This document shows positions 57,094 to 64,000 of a stretch of 64,000 nt of DNA, piece after piece. The position numbers were made by a program, and so were the translations under genes. Each line of letters opens with the position of its first letter. The first letter of the stretch is position 1. The stretch lies in NCBI GenBank assembly GCA_052326605.1, contig JBKQMB010000079.1:35213-99212 (forward strand), given 5' to 3'. The notes beneath the pieces are model-generated. The model had not been told where the DNA came from, did no database searches, and saw nothing but the letters and a program-made list of their open reading frames with translations. The DNA is from Bog-756 sp052326605 (lineage in GTDB: Bacteria > Actinomycetota > Acidimicrobiia > Acidimicrobiales > RAAP-2).

Positions 57094-57410
57094 TGATCCC
57101 TGGGACTCTGATTGGTCGCCTGTCCCTGGGTTAGCGAATGGCGAAACCGACGCCTGTTCGGAGGCTGGGTCCGAAGAGGTATCGATGAGGCGGTTCTTCA
57201 TGGAAAGTCGAGGAGGAGGAACACTCCCCCTCGGCGCGCTCTCCGGAGTTCCCTCGGATTCCGGACGCAGTACGGCGGGCTTGCGTGTTTCGGCAGGACC
57301 GTTGTCCCTCAGCCACTCAGTGTCGGGTGGGAAGGCTGGGGTTGTCAGGGGCAGCGGAGGGACCAGTCCCGCCGTTGCCCTGTATCAGGGAACCGATGTT
57401 GGTTCCTGTC
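57094..57410 (+). ncRNA. Structured-RNA-like unit B
   Basis: This is a second copy of unit A about 605 bp downstream. P1 is CCTGGGAC (57099-57106) with GTCCCTGG (57122-57129), with one mismatch. The loop again has GGTCGCC (57114-57120), and GGCGAAACC is at 57140-57148. The second hairpin is GCCT-GTTCGG-AGGC (57152-57165), where unit A has GCCC/GGGC: a compensating pair change. GGGAC-CA-GTCCC (57359-57370) and GGAACC-GATGTT-GGTTCC (57389-57406) close the unit. CATACT lies 21 nt before P1, at the same place as CACAAT in unit A, so each unit may have its own promoter. Confidence 0.55.
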
Positions 57411-57426
57411 TTGAGGCGGCGCGTCG

Positions 57427-57480
57427 ATCCACAGGCCGTGTCTGGTCGCCTGGCCTGTGGGGAGCGAATGGCGAACCCAC
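57427..57480 (+). ncRNA. Structured-RNA-like element C, leader of the surface-protein operon
   Basis: This is a third, short copy. P1 is perfect 9 bp (CCACAGGCC 57429-57437 with GGCCTGTGG 57452-57460) with a stem sequence unlike A and B. The loop keeps TGGTCGCC, and AGCGAATGGCGAA follows exactly as in A and B. The second hairpin is not obvious. It ends 49 nt before the ATG of the first surface-protein gene, the place expected for a cis-acting leader RNA. Confidence 0.5.
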
Positions 57481-57528
57481 CACCTGCAGCACGTAGTTGA
57501 CCAATCCAATAGAAAAAGGAGCATCACC

Positions 57529-58035
57529 ATGAAAATCAAGAGTTTGTTCAGCACCAAGAAGCGGATCGCAGCCGTTGCGCTGTCGGGCGCTGTCATCTTG
57601 GGGACTGGCGGCATCGCCGCTGCGTACTTTGCAGCTTCGGGGTCCGGTTCAGGCCATGCCTCGGTAGGGGCGGCTGGTAACTGGACTGTCGCCCTCTCCA
57701 GCGACAACAGCGGCGTCCTGTACCCAGGATCCGGTTCTGAAACCCTGAACTACGTCATCACCAACAATGGTCCAGGTGCCCTGGCGCTTCAGTCGGTGGC
57801 GGCCGTCGTCGTCTCTGACGGCTCGGGCAACATTACTCAGGGCGGAAGCGACGTCCCTAATTGCCAGGCGAATTGGTTCGGCGCGGTAGCGAGCGCTCCG
57901 AACCCGGCGCTCGGGGTCAACATCGCCCCAACGACCACCGCCACCGGCACCGTGACTGTGACATTGGGCGAGTCGGGCACCAATCAGACCGGGTGTGCGG
58001 GCCACGATCCGGACATCACCCTCAACGTGACGTAG
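57529..58035 (+). CDS. Exported TasA/SipW-dependent-like surface subunit
   Basis: 168 residues. The N-terminus MKIKSLFSTKKRIAAVAL, then a hydrophobic stretch ending GIAAAYFAASGSG, resembles SipW-type signal peptides of TasA/camelysin fibre proteins, with cleavage near AYFA. The mature ~130 residues are small, serine/glycine-rich and beta-type, with LYPGSGSETLNYVITNNGPGAL in the middle and two cysteines (NCQAN, TGCAG). Such subunits build extracellular fibres. AAAAAGGAG precedes the ATG with good spacing. It is the first of four exported-protein genes and lies just after RNA-like element C. No SipW peptidase is in the window. Confidence 0.75.
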   Translation: MKIKSLFSTKKRIAAVALSGAVILGTGGIAAAYFAASGSGSGHASVGAAGNWTVALSSDNSGVLYPGSGSETLNYVITNNGPGALALQSVAAVVVSDGSGNITQGGSDVPNCQANWFGAVASAPNPALGVNIAPTTTATGTVTVTLGESGTNQTGCAGHDPDITLNVT

Positions 58036-58101
58036 TCACACCGAGCTAGCGGAAGAGCGAGCCAACCGCTCACTCAATCCACCAGCTCAACTCGGTCGGA
58101 C

Positions 58102-58135
58102 GGCCGGGTCGCGGGGATCCCTCCGCGGCCCGGCC
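58102..58135 (+). terminator. Strong hairpin after the first surface-protein gene
   Basis: A 13-bp GC stem (GGCCGGGTCGCGG with CCGCGGCCCGGCC, one G-U pair) encloses an 8-nt loop, 67 nt after the stop at 58035. It may terminate or attenuate, so that the small subunit is made in excess over the downstream proteins. Confidence 0.5.
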
Positions 58136-58243
58136 AACCGGTCGGGCAACAGACGATCGCCATGGTGAGGACAGCGACGAACCGCAGGGTGCCCCTTTGG
58201 CTGACCGGTGAACCCCCCCCACACCCCCGTGGGACAGGAGTCG

Positions 58244-60001
58244 ATGACGGTGCAGAGGTTCAGGCGAACGAAGGCAGTGCGAGGAGCCAGCGTGATAGCG
58301 GTGGTCATTGCCGCGCTCGTCTTCGGGTTGGCCTCCGTCGTCGCCGGTCCCAAGCGGTCGCCCCAGTTCATGCTCACCTCGGGCACGAGCTTCGCCATTA
58401 CCAGCACCATCTATCCGTCACCGGCTTGCTCGGGGACTCCCGCCCTCCTCTACCCCGGCACCACCCGCTGTGATGTCTTCACCGTCCACAGCAACCTGAG
58501 CGCGCCGATCACGGTGACGGGCATCACCACCGTCCTGAACAGCAGCTACCAAGCACCCCCTGCCGTGTGCGGCGGGACCAACCTGACCCTCCCCACCTTC
58601 TCCGGGTCGGTCACCGTGGCCGGAGGCGGGATCGCCAACCTCCCCGGCGTGCCCATCGCTCTGAAGGACAACGGCACCAACCAGGACGCCTGTGAGAACT
58701 TCACCTACCACTTCCTCTACTCGGGCACCGCCCAGTACACCGACGCCACCTCGACGGTCCTCACCTCCTCGCCCAACCCGTCGGCCTCCGGGCACTCGGT
58801 CACCTTCACGGCCACGGTCACCGCTAACAACACCAGCAGCGACCCCAGCCTTCCTTCTGGGACGGTGACCTTCTACAAGTGCCCGACGGCAGCCTGCGGC
58901 ACTACGACCTCGCTCGGGACCGGGACCATCGGGGCCGGTGGGAAGGCCACGTTCTCCACGTCCAGCCTCCCGGTGGGAACCACCTACGTCGAGGCCGTCT
59001 ATCCAGGGGCCTCGACCAACTTCACCGGCTCCACGTCCAACGTCGTCGCCCAGGTGGTGACGGGTGCAACCATCGGCACCACCACGGCGCTCACCTCGAC
59101 GCCCAATCCCTCGGCCCTGGGGAACTCGGTCTACCTCACGGCCACCGTCACCAAGACCTCGGGGTCGGGCACCCCGACCGGGACGGTCCGCTTCTACCTG
59201 GGTTCGACCAGCAATTCGCCCATCGGCACCGGGACGCTCAATTCGAGCGGCAAGGCGACGTTCGTGACCTCGTCGTTGCCTGCGGGCACCGACCACCTCT
59301 ACGCCATTTACGCTGGGGACACGAACTTCTCCGGCTCCACCTCGCCGGTCCGCTTCCAGGTGGTCATCGGCCCGCCGGGGACGTGCACGGGGAGCTACTC
59401 CAACTCGATCATCGGCAACCCGTTCTTCCCGTTCATCAACGGCACCAACGGCAATGACTTCATCTACGCCGTCGGCGGGGACTACGCCCTCAACGGCCAC
59501 AACGGCAATGACTGCCTGGTGGCCGGGAACGGGGACAACCGCATTACCGACGGGAACGGCAACGACGTGGTCATCACCGGGAACGACGAGAGTGCCATCT
59601 GGGTCGGCAATGGCAACGACCAGATCATCGTGGGGAACGGTTCCAACTCGATCATCACTGGGAACGGCATCGACTCGGTGACCGCGGGTAACGGCTCGGG
59701 CAACAGGGTCATCGTCGGCAACGGCGCCGACTCGGTGGCCGTGGGCAGCGGGTCCCACAACACGGTCAGCCTGGGCAGTGGTGCTGACATCGTGACCATC
59801 ACCACGCCGGGTGGCCACGAGACCATCAACGGCGGCTCGGGCAACGAAACCATCCACCTGGGTGGGGGCACCTACAACACCTACAAGGGAGGGAAGGGCA
59901 AGAACACCTGCCACCTGCCCACGCCGCCGTCCTCCTGGCACGGGATGCCCGCCGCCTACTACCACGACACCATCACCAACTGCACGGTGGTGACCCCATG
60001 A
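58244..60001 (+). CDS. Exported Ig-like and GNGND-repeat (RTX-like) surface protein
   Basis: 585 residues. An N-terminal signal or anchor helix (SVIAVVIAALVFGLASVVAG) is followed by a ~130-residue domain like the small subunits (LLYPGTTRCDVFTVHSN, and CENFTYHFLYSG). Two bacterial Ig-like repeats come next (TSSPNPSASGHSVTFTATVT and TSTPNPSALGNSVYLTATVT). From about residue 410 a run of glycine/asparagine/aspartate repeats appears (GNGNDVVITGND, VGNGNDQIIVGNG, GSGADIVTI), resembling calcium-binding RTX parallel beta-rolls. It is exported, and probably a matrix or surface-layer component. The ATG at 58244 has AGGAG 3 nt upstream. Its stop overlaps the next start (ATGA). Confidence 0.88.
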   Translation: MTVQRFRRTKAVRGASVIAVVIAALVFGLASVVAGPKRSPQFMLTSGTSFAITSTIYPSPACSGTPALLYPGTTRCDVFTVHSNLSAPITVTGITTVLNSSYQAPPAVCGGTNLTLPTFSGSVTVAGGGIANLPGVPIALKDNGTNQDACENFTYHFLYSGTAQYTDATSTVLTSSPNPSASGHSVTFTATVTANNTSSDPSLPSGTVTFYKCPTAACGTTTSLGTGTIGAGGKATFSTSSLPVGTTYVEAVYPGASTNFTGSTSNVVAQVVTGATIGTTTALTSTPNPSALGNSVYLTATVTKTSGSGTPTGTVRFYLGSTSNSPIGTGTLNSSGKATFVTSSLPAGTDHLYAIYAGDTNFSGSTSPVRFQVVIGPPGTCTGSYSNSIIGNPFFPFINGTNGNDFIYAVGGDYALNGHNGNDCLVAGNGDNRITDGNGNDVVITGNDESAIWVGNGNDQIIVGNGSNSIITGNGIDSVTAGNGSGNRVIVGNGADSVAVGSGSHNTVSLGSGADIVTITTPGGHETINGGSGNETIHLGGGTYNTYKGGKGKNTCHLPTPPSSWHGMPAAYYHDTITNCTVVTP

Positions 60002-60546
60002 TGCGCCGGAGGCCCAGGGGCAAGCACTCCATGAAGCGGGCGGTGAAGTACCAACTGACCCATCGACGCCGTTCGTCGGTGGTGATCGGAGCCGCCGTGG
60101 CCTTCGCCATCGGCATCAGCGGAGGCTCGGCCTATGGCTTTATCGCCTCGACCGGCTCGGTCACGGGCACGGGGCAGGCGTCCACGGGCACCATGCTGAC
60201 CGTCACCATCGCCACCGCTGGGACGCCGTCGTCGCTCCTGCTCCCCGGTGGAACCGGGGACGTGGTCTTCAGCGTCCATAACCCCAACACCTTTCCCGTG
60301 TCCCTGATCGGCGTCGCACGGACCGGCACGATCACCAACTCCGTCGGCTCAACCTGCACGACGACCCACGCCAGCCCGGTGGTGGCCTTGAGCGTCCCCT
60401 CGACTGACCTCCCGGTGCTGGTCCCGGCGAACACGACCCAGACCGTCCACCTGGCTCACGCCGCCACCATGGACGCCACCGCCACGACGCAGTGCCAGGG
60501 GGCGGCCTTCTCCATCCCCCTCAAAATCATGGTGCACACGCCATGA
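59998..60546 (+). CDS. Exported small surface subunit, paralogous domain
   Basis: 182 residues. A basic N-terminus (MMRRRPRGKHSMKRAVK) and a helix (VVIGAAVAFAIGISGGSAYGF) export the protein; the start may also be ATG at 60001 or 60031. The mature part has LLLPGGTGDVVFSVHNPNTFPVSLIGV, which aligns by pattern with LYPGSGSETLNYVITNNGPGAL of the first gene, and has two cysteines in the same places (STCTTT, TTQCQG). It overlaps the genes on both sides by 4 nt (ATGA), so the trio is translationally coupled. Confidence 0.8.
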   Translation: MMRRRPRGKHSMKRAVKYQLTHRRRSSVVIGAAVAFAIGISGGSAYGFIASTGSVTGTGQASTGTMLTVTIATAGTPSSLLLPGGTGDVVFSVHNPNTFPVSLIGVARTGTITNSVGSTCTTTHASPVVALSVPSTDLPVLVPANTTQTVHLAHAATMDATATTQCQGAAFSIPLKIMVHTP

Positions 60547-62417
60547 GCCGGGGCCGTCACGCCATGCCTCGTCCGTCCGACGTTCGCCGTGCCCATCGTG
60601 CCCGTCGTGCCGCCGCACTCACCAGGACCGAGCGCCGTGCGGCCAGACGTCGCTCGGACCGGCGCACCCGGGTCTTCATGGCCATCGTCGGTGCGGCGAT
60701 CGGCGTGACCATCACCGGGGCGGGGGTGGCCTTCGGCTACTGGCTGACCACAAGCTCCAACACCGCCCAGGCCGTCGCCGGGGTTGTCGGTCCCGGCCAG
60801 ACCCCTTCGGGCTTCAGTGTTTCGGGGCGTGACGTGAGTTTCTCCTGGGCTGCCGCCACCAACGCCGATGCGTACACGATCTCCCGTGCCAACGTCACGC
60901 CGAGCGGCCTCTCGACCGGGGTCGCCGGTGCCTGTGCCGAGAGCGTGGCGAGCACCAGTTGCACCGATGTAGGCCTTCCCGAGAACGGGGCCTCGACCAC
61001 CACCTGGACGTACGCTGACACGCCGACGCTCGACCTCTGGCAGGGGACGGCGAGTGCGTCGAGCGCCTCGGTCGATGTACCCGGACCCACGCTCGGCCTC
61101 GGGACCACCAGCTTGACCACGGCCGGAGGTACCAGCAGTGCCACTGTGACCAACTTCTTCGACAACGAGGGAGTGACCTACTGCGTGGACCAGTCAAGCT
61201 CCTGCAGTGTGGGCAACACGCTCGGGACCGCCACCGTTCCCGCCAGCGGTGGGACCGTGACCACAGCCTCGATCTCCGTTCCGGCCGGTCTTTCGGTCGG
61301 GCCGCACACTGTCTACGCCATCGGTTCCCTGGGCAGCCTGCCAACGGCCTCGATCACGGTCGCCGCTGGTGCGGCCAACAAGCTCGCCTTCACCCCGGCC
61401 ACGCCCGGGCCGGGCACCGCTGGCAGTTCGATCCCCAGTGTGGCCGTGTCGGTCGAGGACGCCTACGGCAACGTCGTGACCGGGCAGAACAGCGGTTCGA
61501 TCACGATCTCCGTTCATTCGGGCAGCCCGCAGTCCAGCTTCACCACGGGGATCACCCCGGTGAACGTGACCGGCGGCGAGGCCACCTTCTCCGATTTGGT
61601 GGTCGACACTGCGGGTAGCTACACCTTCACCGCCGCTCCGACGGGCATCAGTGGGGTGACCAACCCGGTCGACTCCAACGCCTTCACGGTCAATCCGGCG
61701 ACCGCCAACAAGCTCGTCTTCACCACGGTGCCCTCGGGCAACCAGACGGCCTCGGCCACCGCCACCATCGGGGCGTACCAGGTCCAGGAGCAGGACGCCC
61801 TCGGCAACCCTGTCACCGCCGGGTCGGACGTCACCGTCAAACTCTCGACCACCTCGGTCGGCACGACCGGCAACACGCCGTTCTTCTCGACCACCTCGGG
61901 CGGGACCAGCGGGACCTCGGTGACCATCGCCAGCGGCCACAGCACGTCGGACAGCTTCTACTACTCCGACACCAAGGCCGGTACGCCTTTGCTCACAGCG
62001 CAGGCCGCCGAGATCACCAATAACGGGACGACCTCACCGACCATCGTGGGCGGTGCGCCCGCCTCGCTCAGCTTCGCCAACTGCAGTGCGCACGGTGGCA
62101 GCACAGGAACCTGCCTCCCTTCCCTCGCTGTCGGAGGCGTCAACGGTTCCATGAACGGCTACGTGATCGTGCTTGACGCTTTCGGGAACCCGACGACCGT
62201 CAGTAGCGCTTCGACCTGGTCTGTGACGTTGACCAGCAACAACGTGGAGATGGTTGTCTCCTCTTCGCCCCTGACGATCACCGGTCCCGCCAACCTGTCC
62301 GGCACAGCATTCACGGTCACTCATATGGATGGCAGCGCTGAGACGGCCACCATTACGGCGCACGCAACATCGGGGTCGCCCGGTGTGAGTGACGGGGCGA
62401 TGACGGCCACGAATTAG
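60543..62417 (+). CDS. Large exported Ig-like-domain surface protein
   Basis: 624 residues. A very arginine-rich cytoplasmic start (about 45 residues) and one helix (VFMAIVGAAIGVTITGAGVAFGYWL) precede a fibronectin-III-like segment (SGFSVSGRDVSFSWAAATNADAYTISR). Three or more Ig-like/filamin-like repeats follow, each starting NKLAFTPAT or NKLVFTTVP and containing VEDAYGNVVTG or EQDALGNPVTAG. A final domain has FANCSAHGGSTGTC. Repeats of this type are found in adhesins. No sortase motif is visible, so it may be held by the N-terminal helix or by the fibre. It is the last gene of the operon. Confidence 0.85.
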   Translation: MSRGRHAMPRPSDVRRAHRARRAAALTRTERRAARRRSDRRTRVFMAIVGAAIGVTITGAGVAFGYWLTTSSNTAQAVAGVVGPGQTPSGFSVSGRDVSFSWAAATNADAYTISRANVTPSGLSTGVAGACAESVASTSCTDVGLPENGASTTTWTYADTPTLDLWQGTASASSASVDVPGPTLGLGTTSLTTAGGTSSATVTNFFDNEGVTYCVDQSSSCSVGNTLGTATVPASGGTVTTASISVPAGLSVGPHTVYAIGSLGSLPTASITVAAGAANKLAFTPATPGPGTAGSSIPSVAVSVEDAYGNVVTGQNSGSITISVHSGSPQSSFTTGITPVNVTGGEATFSDLVVDTAGSYTFTAAPTGISGVTNPVDSNAFTVNPATANKLVFTTVPSGNQTASATATIGAYQVQEQDALGNPVTAGSDVTVKLSTTSVGTTGNTPFFSTTSGGTSGTSVTIASGHSTSDSFYYSDTKAGTPLLTAQAAEITNNGTTSPTIVGGAPASLSFANCSAHGGSTGTCLPSLAVGGVNGSMNGYVIVLDAFGNPTTVSSASTWSVTLTSNNVEMVVSSSPLTITGPANLSGTAFTVTHMDGSAETATITAHATSGSPGVSDGAMTATN

Positions 62418-62455
62418 ATCTGACAATGCCACCGATAGAGATGCAAGGGGGGAAC

Positions 62456-62635
62456 ATGGCAGGAGACACACAACCGGCGAGGAGGCTGCACCTCGTCACC
62501 AGTCCGAACCAGTCCGACGGCTTCATGGGCGTGACCGACGGTTCGGACCCTGCACCGGCGGCGACGATCCCAACACCCCGGTCCACCTCCCACCGGAACC
62601 ACCCCTCCTACATCGACGTCCCGACGTCCTCGTAG
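62456..62635 (+). CDS. Possible small protein, doubtful
   Basis: 59 residues from the ATG at 62456, which has a GGGGGG run 4-9 nt upstream; the frame is also open from 62426. The sequence (HLVTSPNQSDGFMGVTDGSD) has no recognisable motif. It follows the surface-protein operon after 38 bp. The 473-bp interval 62418-62890 holds only this and the small ORF on the other strand. I see no RNA gene or clear promoter in it. Confidence 0.3.
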   Translation: MAGDTQPARRLHLVTSPNQSDGFMGVTDGSDPAPAATIPTPRSTSHRNHPSYIDVPTSS

Positions 62636-62844
62636 GGCACCACGTCTCTACAGACCGGATGAAACACCTCTTCGGCTTGGAGCATCCCGAGGAGGTTGTC
62701 GTCCTCCACCTCGTCGGGATTGTGGAAGCGGTGAGCCAGACGTTGAAGGAGGTCTATGAGGGCACGTGATTGAAATCCCCTGACCAGGGTGAACGGCGGC
62801 GGGGGAGGGGAGTCTCCACGGGTCAAGGAGGGGCCTCTCCACAA
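62608..62844 (-). CDS. Small ORF or gene fragment, unknown
   Basis: Up to 78 residues from a TTG. The C-terminal 50 residues (RALIDLLQRLAHRFHNPDEVEDDN, then VFHPVCRDVVPYEDVG) have protein-like composition. It lies in the same reading frame as the broken gene upstream, after that gene's third stop. It overlaps the doubtful plus-strand ORF. It may be a fragment of a decayed accessory gene. Confidence 0.3.
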   Translation of the reverse strand: MWRGPSLTRGDSPPPPPFTLVRGFQSRALIDLLQRLAHRFHNPDEVEDDNLLGMLQAEEVFHPVCRDVVPYEDVGTSM

Positions 62845-62889
62845 ATCCTGATGGGAGCCATCGTCTGACCGGTAGTTCGTTTCGCAGTT

Positions 62890-63822
62890 TTAGGTTTGTC
62901 CGATATCGATCCTGATGGGCGCGGGAAGGTCGTTGTTCCTCGCACGTTGAGCTTCCTCCAATCATTTCAGAAGTCTCGCAAACTCGCGATCGAAGTGGGT
63001 GGCGTAGCGGATCTCGAGCTCCGCATCGGATCCGGAGGGCACCATCGCCCGGTAGGACTTCAGGGCTCTCGAGTTCTGCTTGTACATATCGTGGACCTCC
63101 TTGAACGTGACGATGGCCTCGACGTGCCACTTCACGACTTCCCAGGCTTCGTCGAATGGCAACTGGCAGTCTTCGGCCATAACTTCGAGGGACTGGCGAA
63201 GCTGGCCGGCAGTCCACCCTTCGAAGCTCTCCGCATCAACGCGTTCTGAGATCCCTACCCACCTGGTGTTCCGATGCGCCTTTCCGGTGTTCGGGAGGAC
63301 GGCGACGATACCTTTGGCACCGTCCGCTGGCAGCGGGAAGGTGCCGGGTTGACTCTTCAGCGCGTCGAGCGCGGCCAACGCCAGGTCCGGGTCGACGATT
63401 CCCCACTAAACGTCGAGCATGCGCTTTTCCGACGGATCGCCTTCGAGGGCGGGTTTGAGATCTACAAGTGCGAATTGGGCATCAACGACTATCTTGGCCC
63501 ACTCATCGACGCGAGTTCGTCTCCACAGACAGACGGCGGCGCGGTGGACGAGCACCTCCTCGTAGTGCGCTCCGGGCTTCAAGGACGTCCGCATCCCTTC
63601 CAGGTGGGCTTTCCAGTCCTTCTCCGATTCGCCGTTGATGACTGGCGTCCTAGAGAGGATGCCATGCTTGGCGGACTTCTTGGACGAGATCTTCTTGCCA
63701 CGCGCCGTGCGCGGTCCACCGGACCCCTTGGGCATACTCGTGGCGTCCGCCGGGACCTCCTCGAGCGGGGCGCTCGCAGTGGTGTCGTCGTCTCCCGATG
63801 TTGCTGCGATTGTCATGCTCAT
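62890..63822 (-). pseudogene. Accessory gene of unknown function interrupted by two in-frame stops
   Basis: The frame runs from an ATG at 63822 (GAGGAGA 4 nt upstream; ATG 63816 also fits) to a TAA at 62890-62892, broken by TAG at 63406-63408 and TGA at 62962-62964. Sequence on both sides of each stop reads as one protein: EKRMLDV-stop-WGIVDPDLALAALDAL, and REFARLLK-stop-LEEAQRARNND. The N-terminus has GPRTARGKKISSKKSAKHGI, a motif of a widespread family often found beside mobile elements, then a helical part with VHRAAVCLWRRTRVDEW. The function is unknown. Two nonsense mutations without frameshift suggest recent decay; stop-codon readthrough is less likely. A/T content is higher than in the core genes. 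Confidence 0.65.
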
Positions 63823-63951
63823 GCTTCTCCTCGATGTTGGCCTCCTGCCATGCTGAGATAGCCACCTCTGATTCGATGGTCCGCCTAGTGTGCTGTCAGT
63901 CTGTTCCGCTGAGTAATCCTGGGATTCGGGAATTTCCGGAGCCGGGGCGCG

Positions 63952-63978
63952 TTCTGTCAGGTAGAAACCCTGACAGAA
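63952..63978. repeat. Perfect 10-bp inverted repeat before a new gene
   Basis: TTCTGTCAGG (63952-63961) and CCTGACAGAA (63969-63978) flank a 7-nt spacer (TAGAAAC). It ends at the Shine-Dalgarno of the gene starting at 63989. It may be an operator, a leader hairpin or the end of a mobile element. Confidence 0.6.
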
Positions 63979-63988
63979 GGAGCAACCC

Positions 63989-64000
63989 ATGGCACATCCT
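63989..64000 (+). CDS. Start of a gene leaving the window
   Basis: Only four codons (MAHP) are visible. GAAGGAG stands 6 nt before the ATG, a strong Shine-Dalgarno that directly follows the 10-bp inverted repeat. The product cannot be inferred. Confidence 0.5.

Noticed and set aside
56490..57480. Assignment of the RNA-like units to the c-di-GMP-I or c-di-AMP riboswitch class
   Set aside because: Fragments such as GGCTGGGTCCGAAG recall c-di-GMP-I leaders, but the GGCAAACC and GACGCAAAGCC core order and spacing are not met, and no c-di-AMP core is visible. Left unassigned.
56579..57496. 305-codon plus-strand ORF across the RNA-like units
   Set aside because: The two duplicated units differ by 10 nt internally, so their reading frames diverge. 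Composition is proline/arginine/glycine nonsense, and conserved features are RNA-type hairpins. The AAGGAG before its ATG is noted but not enough.
58418..59965. 515-codon minus-strand ORF opposite the GNGND-repeat gene
   Set aside because: The apparent valine/glycine/aspartate repeats are just the complement of the plus-strand repeats. The plus-strand product has a signal helix and domains.

Overview
The window is about 70 % G+C and almost fully coding. It looks like the chromosome of a high-GC actinobacterium. Hints are a SenX3/RegX3-type two-component pair, F420-type luciferase-like oxidoreductases, a ClpS-DUF2017 pair, an Lhr helicase, many GTG/TTG starts, and exported proteins with GYWLVASDGGIFAFGDA repeats of the kind often seen in Acidimicrobiia. 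The class assignment is an inference from these features, not a database result. Many unlinked genes have a TANNNT-like -10 box ending 6-8 nt before the start codon and no Shine-Dalgarno, so leaderless transcription appears common.

Layout. 1-1.0 kb: 3' part of a ClpB-type AAA+ chaperone. 1.1-2.1 kb: secreted SGNH hydrolase. 2.1-16.9 kb: purine biosynthesis, as purA-D-B-C-S-Q (start/stop overlaps from purA to purQ), purL alone, then purF-M with pyrE. This chain is interrupted by three minus-strand genes: an uncharacterised basic protein, a repeat-bearing polysaccharide deacetylase and a PHP phosphoesterase. 16.9-21.1 kb: PadR regulator, F420 oxidoreductase, 2'-5' RNA ligase-like ThpR, and a GT39-type membrane glycosyltransferase with two compensating frameshifts. 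21.2-21.5 kb: tRNA-Glu, -Asp and -Phe. 21.6-26.9 kb: ctaA-clpS-DUF2017 divergent from ctaB-tlpA, then an ABC exporter. 26.9-30.2 kb: serS and a SenX3/RegX3-like system.

30.3-36.8 kb: five tightly coupled genes of a compact type IV secretion or conjugation-like machine (pilin-like, VirB6/TrbL-like, SCO6880-like, VirB4-like, VirD4-like). They are driven by a near-consensus promoter that makes a leaderless message. No relaxase or integrase is visible. 36.9-45.4 kb: 2-hydroxyacid dehydrogenase, frameshifted zinc alcohol dehydrogenase, Lhr helicase, and a NiCoT nickel/cobalt permease divergent from a Fur-family regulator with an operator-like palindrome over the permease promoter. 45.5-56.3 kb: small DNA-binding protein, two lipoproteins, a truncated SDR, P450, F420 oxidoreductase, amidase, polyphosphate glucokinase convergent with a CHAD protein, quinone oxidoreductase, and an SCP-x-type thiolase with its DUF35 partner.

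56.3-62.4 kb is the most unusual part. Two ~320-bp structured-RNA-like units and a third short copy lie upstream of a four-gene operon of exported surface proteins (TasA/SipW-like subunits, an Ig/GNGND-repeat protein and an Ig-like protein). Stem sequences differ between copies while pairing is kept. 62.4-64 kb is a decayed accessory stretch: a gene with two in-frame stop codons, small ORFs of doubtful reality, and a perfect 10-bp inverted repeat before the start of a gene that leaves the window.
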